A DNA stretch of 40,147 bases from Candidatus Saccharimonadales bacterium (GTDB lineage: Bacteria > Patescibacteriota > Saccharimonadia > Saccharimonadales > UBA10212). The translations under genes were made by a program, and so were the position numbers. The notes under the pieces are model-generated. The model did not search any database, had not been told where the DNA came from, and saw only the letters and a program-made list of their open reading frames with translations. Numbering within the stretch: position 1 is the first letter of the stretch; each line of letters opens with the position of its first letter. The stretch spans positions 1-40,147 of the forward strand of contig JANWHE010000014.1 in assembly GCA_025450575.1 (NCBI GenBank). Reading direction: 5' to 3'. Positions 1 through 7,797 of the stretch are shown here, in pieces.

Positions 1-2
1 TA

Positions 3-47
3 TGGGGACAGGCCATTGACCAGGCCGAGACCATCGGCCTGCTCTAA
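3..47 (+). CDS. C-terminal end of an upstream plus-strand protein (…WGQAIDQAETIGLL*), partial
   Basis: Open frame from the window edge ending in TAA at 45-47. Convergent with, and overlapping, the fba stop. Confidence 0.45.
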   Translation, partial: WGQAIDQAETIGLL

Positions 48-955
48 ATCCGGGCTTTGCCAGCCGAATTAAAATCGTCCAACTTTTTCTCTACAACTTT
101 TTGGACGGCCTCAATCACTTGGTCCATCAGCTTAACGACCGCGTACTCAGTTTTGTTCTCGGACAGTACCCGCTCTAGCGTCTCGCGGTAAGCAATCCGC
201 ATATCGCTGTTGATGTTGATTTTGGTGACGCCGATTTTGACAGCCTCGACAAAGTAATGGCCGGGCGTACCGCTGCCGCCATGGAGCGAGATGTTGCAGT
301 CCAGCGCCGCCCTTATCTCCTTTAGCAAATCCAGGTGCAACACTTTTGGCACCGGATAGTGGCCATGCAGATTGCCGATGGCCGCAGCGTAAGTATCAAT
401 ACCGGTCTGCTCTACGAATTTCTTGGCTTCTTCGGGCTTGGTGAAGTACTTCTTGATCTCTTCGTAGTCAATCTTCTCGGTATGTAGGTTTGATGAGCCG
501 CCAAAATAATGAGGCTCGGCTTCCACCAGCGCGCCGGTCAGCTTAGCCGCTTTAACCACCTGTTTGGTTTTGGCGATTATATCTTTATCGGTGGCGTTAT
601 GATCGGCTTGGGAGATATCGATATGGATGCACTCAAACCCGGCGGTGATTCCAGCGATTGCGTCATCTACCGTCGGGCTATGGTCCAGGTTGATATACAT
701 CTCCACGCCGTAGTCGGCTTTGTAGTTATCGACTAGGTCCCTGACGTTATCGAGACCCAAGGCATCAGCTTCGCCTTTACTAACTTCCACCAAAACCGGA
801 GCGTTCTTGGCCTTGGCGGCATTAACCACGGCTTTCAGCGTCTCCTGGTTATCGAGATTAAAAGCGCCCAGGGCGTAGTGACCTTTGCGGGCTCTATCAA
901 AGGCCTCCCGGGCGGCGGCGCAATCGCGCCTCATCTTGGCGAAGTTGGTGGCCAT
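44..955 (-). CDS. fba: Class II fructose-bisphosphate aldolase
   Basis: ORF with class II aldolase features (GAFNLDNQETLKAVV, NLDHSP, LHGGSGTP, KININSDMR). Confidence 0.93.
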   Translation of the reverse strand: MATNFAKMRRDCAAAREAFDRARKGHYALGAFNLDNQETLKAVVNAAKAKNAPVLVEVSKGEADALGLDNVRDLVDNYKADYGVEMYINLDHSPTVDDAIAGITAGFECIHIDISQADHNATDKDIIAKTKQVVKAAKLTGALVEAEPHYFGGSSNLHTEKIDYEEIKKYFTKPEEAKKFVEQTGIDTYAAAIGNLHGHYPVPKVLHLDLLKEIRAALDCNISLHGGSGTPGHYFVEAVKIGVTKININSDMRIAYRETLERVLSENKTEYAVVKLMDQVIEAVQKVVEKKLDDFNSAGKARI

Positions 956-1938
956 CAGTGCTTATGCCCCGAATGATCCATTAGTAAACTATGAGCCGCC
1001 ATGGCGATATGGCGCGGAGTCAATCCGAAATGTTTCAGCAGTTCCTCGGGCTTGCCGGATTCACCGAAGCGGTCGTTCATACCGACCCGCAGCATGGTGG
1101 TAGGCAGATTCTCGCCTAAGAGTTCGGCTACCGCGCCGCCCAGGCCGCCGTTAATCTGGCCTTCTTCGACCGTCACCACGTGCCTTGTCCGTTCGGCGCT
1201 TTCCAAAATGACGGCATGGTCGATCGGCTTAATGGTCGGCACATGCACCACTTCGGCTTGGACTCCGTCTTTAGCCAGCAGCATAGACGCCTCCAGGGCG
1301 GCGGCCGTCATGGTGCCGGTACTGATCAGGCTGATGTGCTTGCCGTCGCGGAAAACATAAGCCCGGCCAATCTGGAACGGCGAGTGTTCGGTGGTAATAA
1401 TCGGCGTAGCTTCGCGTGCAAGGCGCATATAATTCGGCCGCTTGTCTTTAGCCATGGCAAGCGTAGCCTTGGCGGCCTCGACACTGTCCCCGGGCGCCAA
1501 AACGACCATGTTCGGCAGCGCGCGCATCAGGGCCAGGTCTTCCAGCATCTGGTGAGTGGCGCCGTCGGCGCCGGTATATAGTCCGGCGTGCGAACCGATA
1601 ATCTTAACCGGCTGGTTGTTCAAAGCGATAGTCGTCCGGATCTGCTCCCAGTTGCGCCCCGGGTTGAATGCCGCGTAGCTGCTGACGAACGGGACTTTGC
1701 CCATGGCCGCCAGTCCGGCGCCTACTGTCACCAAATTCTGCTCGGCGACGCCGATCTCTATAAACCGTTCCGGAAAAGCTTCGGCGAACAAATGCATCTG
1801 GGTCGATTCGGTCAGGTCGGCGCAGGCCGCCACGACGTTCTCGTCGTTATGGCCAGCCTGTAGTAGCCCTCGGCCGAAGCCTTTTCTGATCGGCTCGCTC
1901 TCGGTGACTTGGGCCACCAAATGCATCTCGTTCATCAT
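955..1938 (-). CDS. Transketolase C-terminal (pyrimidine-binding) subunit
   Basis: Split-transketolase motifs (GVAEQNLVTVGAGLAAMGKVPFVSSYAAF). Overlaps the N-terminal subunit ORF. Confidence 0.93.
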   Translation of the reverse strand: MMNEMHLVAQVTESEPIRKGFGRGLLQAGHNDENVVAACADLTESTQMHLFAEAFPERFIEIGVAEQNLVTVGAGLAAMGKVPFVSSYAAFNPGRNWEQIRTTIALNNQPVKIIGSHAGLYTGADGATHQMLEDLALMRALPNMVVLAPGDSVEAAKATLAMAKDKRPNYMRLAREATPIITTEHSPFQIGRAYVFRDGKHISLISTGTMTAAALEASMLLAKDGVQAEVVHVPTIKPIDHAVILESAERTRHVVTVEEGQINGGLGGAVAELLGENLPTTMLRVGMNDRFGESGKPEELLKHFGLTPRHIAMAAHSLLMDHSGHKH

Positions 1939-2801
1939 TCGTGCTCCGACCTGATCTTACCGCCCAGCGTCCGCAGCTCTTTTAAAGCCTTAACAGCCTG
2001 TTCGTGGTTAGGCGCCGCCCCGTGCCAATGAAAATCATACTCCATAAAATCGATGCCCTTGCCGGGGATAGTGTGGGCGATTATCATAACCGGCCGTTCG
2101 ACTATCGCTTTAGCCATCTGGCAGGCGTCAATCACGGCCTCGATATCGTTACCGTCAATTTCCAGTACGTGCCAGCCAAAGGCCTCCCATTTATCTTTGA
2201 GATTCTCCAGCGGCATGACAGTCTCGGTAGGACCGTCTATCTGGATATTGTTGCGGTCGGTGATAGCGATAATATTATTGAGCTTGTATTTGCCGGCCAG
2301 CATAGCGGCTTCCCAGATATTGCCTTCGTCTTGCTCGCCGTCGCCCATGACCACGTATACCCAGCGGTGCTGCTGTTTATCCATGCGCAGCGCCAGCGCC
2401 ATACCTACGGCCTGAGATAAACCGGAGCCCAGCGGCCCGCTGGTCGTCTCTAAGCCGGGCAGACGTTGTCTTTCGGGATGCCCCTGCAGACGCGAGCCGA
2501 ACTGCCGCAGCGTCATAAGTTCTTTGCGGGAAAAATAACCGGCGTTGGCCATAGCGGCGTAGCGCACCGGCACGCAGTGGCCGTTACTTAAGACCAGGAT
2601 ATCGCGCTCTTCCCAATCAGGATTTTCCGGGTCATGTTTAAGGATTCTGAAATATAGGGCCGTAAAAATGTCAGCTAGTCCTAGCGGGCCGGCCGAATGG
2701 CCGCTGCCGGCTTTTTCCAGCATTTTTATGATATCCATCCGGATAGCATTGGCTTTTTTCTGCAGGTCAGAGATTGAGTAAGTTTTCTGATTTTTAGCCA
2801 T
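1935..2801 (-). CDS. Transketolase N-terminal (TPP-binding) subunit
   Basis: TPP motif region GDGEQDEGNIWEAAMLAGKYKLNNIIAITDRNNIQIDG; GSGHSAGPLG. Confidence 0.93.
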   Translation of the reverse strand: MAKNQKTYSISDLQKKANAIRMDIIKMLEKAGSGHSAGPLGLADIFTALYFRILKHDPENPDWEERDILVLSNGHCVPVRYAAMANAGYFSRKELMTLRQFGSRLQGHPERQRLPGLETTSGPLGSGLSQAVGMALALRMDKQQHRWVYVVMGDGEQDEGNIWEAAMLAGKYKLNNIIAITDRNNIQIDGPTETVMPLENLKDKWEAFGWHVLEIDGNDIEAVIDACQMAKAIVERPVMIIAHTIPGKGIDFMEYDFHWHGAAPNHEQAVKALKELRTLGGKIRSEHE

Positions 2802-2826
2802 CTTGCTTATGATTATATCTTAAATT

Positions 2827-3471
2827 TCAGGTCGTGCCTGTCTCTTGGGCGATACGCGACAGGATACTGTAGGCCTTCTCTGGATTTTCGGCGTTCTGGA
2901 TAAATCCCCCGACGTTAAAGACGTCCACGCCGCCGAAAGCCAGGCGCGAAATATTGCGGTCGTTGACGCCTCCGTCCCAGCCCACTTCCAGCTGGGGGCG
3001 GTGCCGTTTCAACTCTCCGACCTTATTCAATAGATCCAAGTTGGCGTGGCCGCCGTAGTGGCCCAGCTCGCCGCTGAATACCAGTACGTGGTCGATTTTG
3101 TCGAGCGCCGGCAGAATGGTGGTGACTGGCGTCGAAGCTAATAAAGCGACGCCCACCTTTACTCCGGTGCGGCGCAGCTTTTCGGCGAAAGATACGAAAT
3201 CGCCGGACGATTCGGCGTGAATGATAATCATGTGCGGACGATGGTGCAAAATGACATCCGCGGCCTTATGAGGGTCCCGGTACATCAGATGAAAATCGGC
3301 TTTGAGGCCGACCGGCCACCAAGCGTCATCGGGCCTGACGGTCCGCGCCGGCGCGAAGTCGCCATCCGTCAGATCTATCTGGATGCGCTCGGCGAAACCG
3401 GCGATTTTCTCCATCTGCCCGTGATATTCCTGGGCGTCTTTGGCTAAGATTGTCGGACAGACCACGGGCAC
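2827..3471 (-). CDS. Ribulose-phosphate 3-epimerase-like protein (divergent metal site)
   Basis: TIM-barrel Rpe-like motifs (DFHLMYRDP, GVALLASTPV, EVGWDGGVNDRN); operon with RpiB and transketolase. Confidence 0.75.
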   Translation of the reverse strand: MPVVCPTILAKDAQEYHGQMEKIAGFAERIQIDLTDGDFAPARTVRPDDAWWPVGLKADFHLMYRDPHKAADVILHHRPHMIIIHAESSGDFVSFAEKLRRTGVKVGVALLASTPVTTILPALDKIDHVLVFSGELGHYGGHANLDLLNKVGELKRHRPQLEVGWDGGVNDRNISRLAFGGVDVFNVGGFIQNAENPEKAYSILSRIAQETGTT

Positions 3472-3472
3472 G

Positions 3473-3970
3473 CTAACCCGCCAATCTGTCGAGCTTATCT
3501 ATCCGGCGCAGGTGCCTGGGCTGCTCGGTAAAAGGCGTATCCAGCCACAGCTTGACTACTTGTTTCATATCGGTCATCGCCACGAACCTTGCGGCCAAAC
3601 TGAGCATATTGGAATTATTATGCTCCCGGCTAAGCTTGACTATCTCGTATGGACTGCTGCTGACTCGGCCGTTGACGTCGATAATCCGGCCGACGACCGC
3701 CGGACCATAAAACACCGCGCAGCGGACACCCTTAAGCCGGTTGGCGGCCATCGCCTCGCCCTGGCCGCTGCCGCCCAGGATGACGCCGCGTTCGCATTCG
3801 CCTTTGGCCACGGCTTCAGCTGCTTTGAATATGAAATCCGGATAATCATCATTGATATCTAGAGCCGCCGGACCGAAGTCCGTACATTCGTGGCCCAGAG
3901 ACTCTAAGTACTCTTTAAGGTCCTTGAGCTGTTCAAAGCCGGTGTGGTCGGTAGCGAGAGAGATTTTCAT
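3473..3970 (-). CDS. rpiB: Ribose-5-phosphate isomerase B (RpiB/LacAB family)
   Basis: KISLATDHTGFEQLK and GVILGGSGQGEAMAANRLKGVRCA motifs. Confidence 0.9.
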   Translation of the reverse strand: MKISLATDHTGFEQLKDLKEYLESLGHECTDFGPAALDINDDYPDFIFKAAEAVAKGECERGVILGGSGQGEAMAANRLKGVRCAVFYGPAVVGRIIDVNGRVSSSPYEIVKLSREHNNSNMLSLAARFVAMTDMKQVVKLWLDTPFTEQPRHLRRIDKLDRLAG

Positions 3971-3973
3971 TAT

Positions 3974-5281
3974 CTAGAATTGATGGGGTTGATCGGGGCC
4001 CGAAGTCGGCGGAAACACCGATGGCGGGTTATCCTGCTCCGGCAGTGTGTCGGCCGGAGTCTGAAGGCCGGGCGCGCCTTCCACGGGCTCGTGGGTCTCG
4101 TCGGTCTGGTGGACGAGCTCGTTGGTTTTCTGTCCCATGGGTTCCGGCGCTGGTAAGGCGTCGTCTACCGACGGCGCTTCGATCATCGGTTCCGCCGGCT
4201 GATCGGAAGCCAGCTGAGGAGCCGGCGCCGGCTGGTCGTTATTATCTGTCATATCATTCCCTTCATTCGTTTGTAATAGGCGGCCGATATCGGCGGTCAG
4301 CTCTACTAGGCGATTAGAGTAACCCCATTCGTTATCGTACCAGGCGACCACTTTAAGCAGATTGCCGCCGACGACTTTAGTCAGCGGTAAATCAACGATG
4401 GCTGAGTGGCTGTTGCCGATGAAATCGCTGCTGACCAGTTCCTCTTCGGTCACATCCAGGATGCCCTGGAAATAGGGGTCAGCGGCGGCCTTTTTGAAGA
4501 CTTCATTAACTTCCTCGACGGTCACCGCCCGCTTAGTGACTATGGCGAAATCCGACAACGAAACCACCGGCGTAGGCACCCGTATGGACAGCCCTTCGAA
4601 AATCCCTTCCAAGGCCGGCAGAGCTTTGGCGGCGGCGATACTGGCGCCGGTGCTGGTCGGTACGATATTCTCGGCGGCATTGCGGGCCTCGCGCAAGTCC
4701 TTAGCTGGCGCGTCCTGCAGCCGCTGGCTGGCGGTATAGCTGTGGACGGTGGTCATCATGGCTTTTTCAATGCCGAAATTATTCTCGATAATCGCGGCCA
4801 CCGGCGTGATGCAGTTGGTGGTGCATGAAGCATTGGAAAAAATCTGATGCTCGGGCTTCATATTCTGTTCGTTGACGCCGATAACGAAGGTGTCGTGGTC
4901 GTTATCGTCTTTTTCCGGAGCCGACAAGACGACTTTTTTAGCACCGGCGTCAATATGTTTTTTCAAATCATCGTGTTTAGTGAACAGACCGGTAGATTCA
5001 ATGACCACGTCGACTCCCAAGTCGCCCCACGGCAAAGCCGCCGGATCTTTTTCGGCCAAGACCTTGACCGGCCGGCCGTCGACAATGATATTCTGCTCAT
5101 CGGAACCGACTTCGTGCTGGTAGGTCCCGTAATTACTGTCGTGTCTCAGCAGATGGGCCAGAGTTTTGGTGTCGGTCAGGTCATTAACGGCTACGATCTC
5201 AATGTCCGGCCGCTCAAAAGCGATCTTAAAGGCGTTGCGGCCGATACGGCCGAATCCATTGATTGCGATTTTTGTCTTCAT
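3974..5281 (-). CDS. gap: Glyceraldehyde-3-phosphate dehydrogenase with about 92-aa acidic/Pro-rich C-terminal extension
   Basis: AINGFGRIGRNAFK, active-site SNASCTTNCITP, WYDNEWGYSNRL. The ORF then continues as MTDNNDQPAPAPQ…PDQPHQF. Confidence 0.93.
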   Translation of the reverse strand: MKTKIAINGFGRIGRNAFKIAFERPDIEIVAVNDLTDTKTLAHLLRHDSNYGTYQHEVGSDEQNIIVDGRPVKVLAEKDPAALPWGDLGVDVVIESTGLFTKHDDLKKHIDAGAKKVVLSAPEKDDNDHDTFVIGVNEQNMKPEHQIFSNASCTTNCITPVAAIIENNFGIEKAMMTTVHSYTASQRLQDAPAKDLREARNAAENIVPTSTGASIAAAKALPALEGIFEGLSIRVPTPVVSLSDFAIVTKRAVTVEEVNEVFKKAAADPYFQGILDVTEEELVSSDFIGNSHSAIVDLPLTKVVGGNLLKVVAWYDNEWGYSNRLVELTADIGRLLQTNEGNDMTDNNDQPAPAPQLASDQPAEPMIEAPSVDDALPAPEPMGQKTNELVHQTDETHEPVEGAPGLQTPADTLPEQDNPPSVFPPTSGPDQPHQF

Positions 5282-5307
5282 GTTCCCACCTTGTCTAACA
5301 TAAGCGT

Positions 5308-5336
5308 TTTATACCTTATATTGTACGGTTTGAAAA
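5308..5336 (-). promoter_or_regulatory. Putative sigma70-type promoter upstream of gap (-35 TTTTCA, 17 bp, -10 TATAAA)
   Basis: Hexamers read on the minus strand in the gap/ppa intergenic region. Confidence 0.5.
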
Positions 5337-5348
5337 AGGTATACGCAA

Positions 5349-5879
5349 CTATTTGGCGTTATAGCGCTCGATGGATTCCGCAACGATCTTTTTAGCCGCT
5401 TCGATATCGCCCCAGCCCTGGACTTTAGCGGCGCCGGGCTTATACAAATCCTTATAGTGGGCGAAGTGGTGTTCGACCTGCTCTTTCCAGCGGCCGCCTA
5501 AGTCGTCCAAGCTCTTGATGGCGTCATTGGTATGCCGATCGTCGGCCGGCACCACCACTACCTTGTGGTCGATACCTTTCTCGTCCTCAAAATTCATGAT
5601 GCCGATGATCCGCGCCTCTAACCAGACTCCCGTAGGGATCGGGTCTTCGGTGATTATCAGCGTATCCAGCTCATCGCCATCTTCGTCGAGAGTCTGAGGA
5701 ATGAAACCGTAATTGGTGGGTTTGGCGAAAATTTTCGGCTCAACCCGGTCTAGCATAAAGGCCGCCCGCTGGCGGTCCCACTCGATTTTCATCGTCGAGC
5801 CTTTGGGGATCTCGACTACCGTGTTAACTTCACCGTTCTGGTAATCCCCGGGGCCTAGAACTTGATTGAAATCAGCCAT
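5349..5879 (-). CDS. ppa: Inorganic pyrophosphatase
   Basis: Family I PPase motifs (VVEIPKGSTMKIEWD, YGFIPQTLDEDGDELDTLII); SD AAGGAG before ATG. Confidence 0.94.
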   Translation of the reverse strand: MADFNQVLGPGDYQNGEVNTVVEIPKGSTMKIEWDRQRAAFMLDRVEPKIFAKPTNYGFIPQTLDEDGDELDTLIITEDPIPTGVWLEARIIGIMNFEDEKGIDHKVVVVPADDRHTNDAIKSLDDLGGRWKEQVEHHFAHYKDLYKPGAAKVQGWGDIEAAKKIVAESIERYNAK

Positions 5880-5916
5880 TTTTACTCCTTATTTATCTGT
5901 AATTTTAGCTTCTTAA

Positions 5917-6888
5917 CTAGTCGCCGTAAAGGGTGGCCACGGCGTCGGTACTCATTTTCGCGTGATTTTCCAGGTATTCGCGGATCATCAGGGCGGCCGT
6001 GGCGCCTTCGCCGGCGGCGCTGGCGATCTGCAGCGTAGCGCCGGAACGGACGTCGCCGGCCACGAACACGCCCGGCACGTTGGTCATTAACCGGGTGTCA
6101 GATTTTATGAACCGGCGTTCATCCAGCTCCACGTCGCTGCCGTCCAGGAAGTTAGTATTGGGGTCCAGGCCCACGAAGACGAACACGCCATCGGTCGGGA
6201 ATTCGACTTTTTGGCCGTCCTGGGTGCCAATAACCTTGGTGACATGTTTGTCCTGGCCGACGATTTCGTCGGTCGTGACGCCTAAATGGACGGTAATCTT
6301 GTCCTTGTGGTTCTCTAACTCTTTTTGTAATACGTCACTGGCTTTGATAGTAGAGCGGACCAGCATATCTATATGGGTAGCGAAGCGCGTCAAAAAAATG
6401 CCTTCCTGTACCGCCGAGTTGCCGCCGCCGACTACTACCAGCCGCTTATCGCGGTAAAAAGCCCCGTCGCAGGTGGCGCAGTAGTGTACGCCGCGGGCGT
6501 AATAATCCATCTCGCCAGGCACTCCAATCTTCCGATATTCGCTGCCGGTGGCGATTAAAATGGCTTTGGCGGTTATCTGGCCGCTAGTGGTAGATAGTTT
6601 TATAAGATTATCTTCTTTTTTAAGGCTTTGGACTTCGCCTAATTCGATCTTGGCGCCAAAGCGTTCGGCCTGGGCCCGCATGGCGTCGGTCAGCTCCAAG
6701 CCGGCCACGCCCTTGGCGAAACCCGGATAATTATCGACCCAATCGGTCACGCCCATCAGGCCGCCGATCGCTCCTTTTTCAAATAATAAAGTGTCGATAT
6801 CCTCGCGGCAAGTATAGATAGCCGCGCTCAAGGCCGCCGGCCCCGCGCCCACGATGACCAGGTCGTAGCTTTTTTTGTCCAGCTCCAT
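5917..6888 (-). CDS. trxB: Thioredoxin-disulfide reductase
   Basis: GAGPAALSAAIY, redox CATCDG, GGGNSAVQEG, GVFVAGDVRSG. Confidence 0.94.
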   Translation of the reverse strand: MELDKKSYDLVIVGAGPAALSAAIYTCREDIDTLLFEKGAIGGLMGVTDWVDNYPGFAKGVAGLELTDAMRAQAERFGAKIELGEVQSLKKEDNLIKLSTTSGQITAKAILIATGSEYRKIGVPGEMDYYARGVHYCATCDGAFYRDKRLVVVGGGNSAVQEGIFLTRFATHIDMLVRSTIKASDVLQKELENHKDKITVHLGVTTDEIVGQDKHVTKVIGTQDGQKVEFPTDGVFVFVGLDPNTNFLDGSDVELDERRFIKSDTRLMTNVPGVFVAGDVRSGATLQIASAAGEGATAALMIREYLENHAKMSTDAVATLYGD

Positions 6889-6889
6889 C

Positions 6890-7141
6890 TTAAGCTAGAG
6901 CTGGCGCTAACTTGCCGAGATTATAGCCAACAACCACCTCCTTGGTGTCGTCCTGCTTGGTAATGACCGTAATCGGCACGGTCAGGGCGCCGTCGCTTAA
7001 TTCGAAAGCTTCCTGGTTGCGTTCCGGGTGTTCGTCCAGATTGACCACCTGGTAAGACTGGCCTTTCATATCCAAAAACCGTTTGACCATAGCGCAGTAG
7101 GTGCAGGTGTTAGTAGTAAAAATAGTGATGTCTTTGGCCAT
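6890..7141 (-). CDS. Glutaredoxin/NrdH-like redoxin (CTYC active site)
   Basis: FTTNTCTYCAMVKRFLD plus LTVPITVI; directly upstream of trxB. Confidence 0.88.
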   Translation of the reverse strand: MAKDITIFTTNTCTYCAMVKRFLDMKGQSYQVVNLDEHPERNQEAFELSDGALTVPITVITKQDDTKEVVVGYNLGKLAPALA

Positions 7142-7182
7142 CTTATACCCCTTTTAAATGTTAATTTTGATGTCTTTTATCT

Positions 7183-7211
7183 AGTTTAAATGGTGTAGGG
7201 GTGTAAGTCAA
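7183..7211 (-). promoter_or_regulatory. Putative promoter for the redoxin-trxB operon (-35 TTGACT, 17 bp, -10 TAAACT)
   Basis: Read directly on the minus strand upstream of the 7141 start. Confidence 0.5.
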
Positions 7212-7248
7212 TAACGCTACATGTAGTGCTTTTGACGCCATTTATGCA

Positions 7249-7797
7249 CTATCTGACCGCTAGGAGAGTGATATCGAACACCAGGTCGGCGTTAGGCGGT
7301 ATACCCGAGCCCTGCGGCGGGTTCGCGGCGTAGGCATATTTGGCCGGAATCAGCAGCCGCCGTTCGCCACCGACTTTCATCCCCGGCACCCCGGCGCTCC
7401 AGCCTGGAATAACGTTTGTAAGCTGGAATTGAGCCGGCTGGCCGGTGTCCAAAGAGCTTTGAAAAATCTGTCCGGTAGAAGCTAGGGCTCCGGTATAGGT
7501 CGCGGTAACCGTCGCGCTGGCGGTCGCCGTGGCGCCGGTGCCGACCTTTATGTCCTGGCATTGCACGTAGCCGACATGTTTGACGGGAGTGAACCCCACC
7601 AGCTGGGCAGCTTGGTATTTGCCGTCTTTGCCGGGCTTCTGCTGGCCGATAGTCTCTTTGGAACAGCTGATGTAATTAGAGCTCGGATTGCTGGGGTGAG
7701 TGTTGACTACGAAGGCGTAGATGCCGACGCCCAGGGCCGTCACTACGAAAAGTACCGCCAGAAAAACCCAGCCGCCCCGCTTTAAAAATTCTTTCAT
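7249..7797 (-). CDS. Membrane-anchored FKBP-type peptidyl-prolyl cis-trans isomerase
   Basis: N-terminal TM segment, then FKBP motifs (GAT…VTATYTGALASTGQIFQSS, VIPGWSAGVPGMKVGGERRLLIPAKYAY). Confidence 0.88.
   Translation of the reverse strand: MKEFLKRGGWVFLAVLFVVTALGVGIYAFVVNTHPSNPSSNYISCSKETIGQQKPGKDGKYQAAQLVGFTPVKHVGYVQCQDIKVGTGATATASATVTATYTGALASTGQIFQSSLDTGQPAQFQLTNVIPGWSAGVPGMKVGGERRLLIPAKYAYAANPPQGSGIPPNADLVFDITLLAVR

Noticed and set aside
7207-7236. GTCAA…TTGAC inverted repeat with CTACATGTAG centre as a regulator site or terminator
   Set aside because: Short arms, overlaps the inferred -35 of the redoxin promoter, and has no U-tract; not enough to call a specific element.
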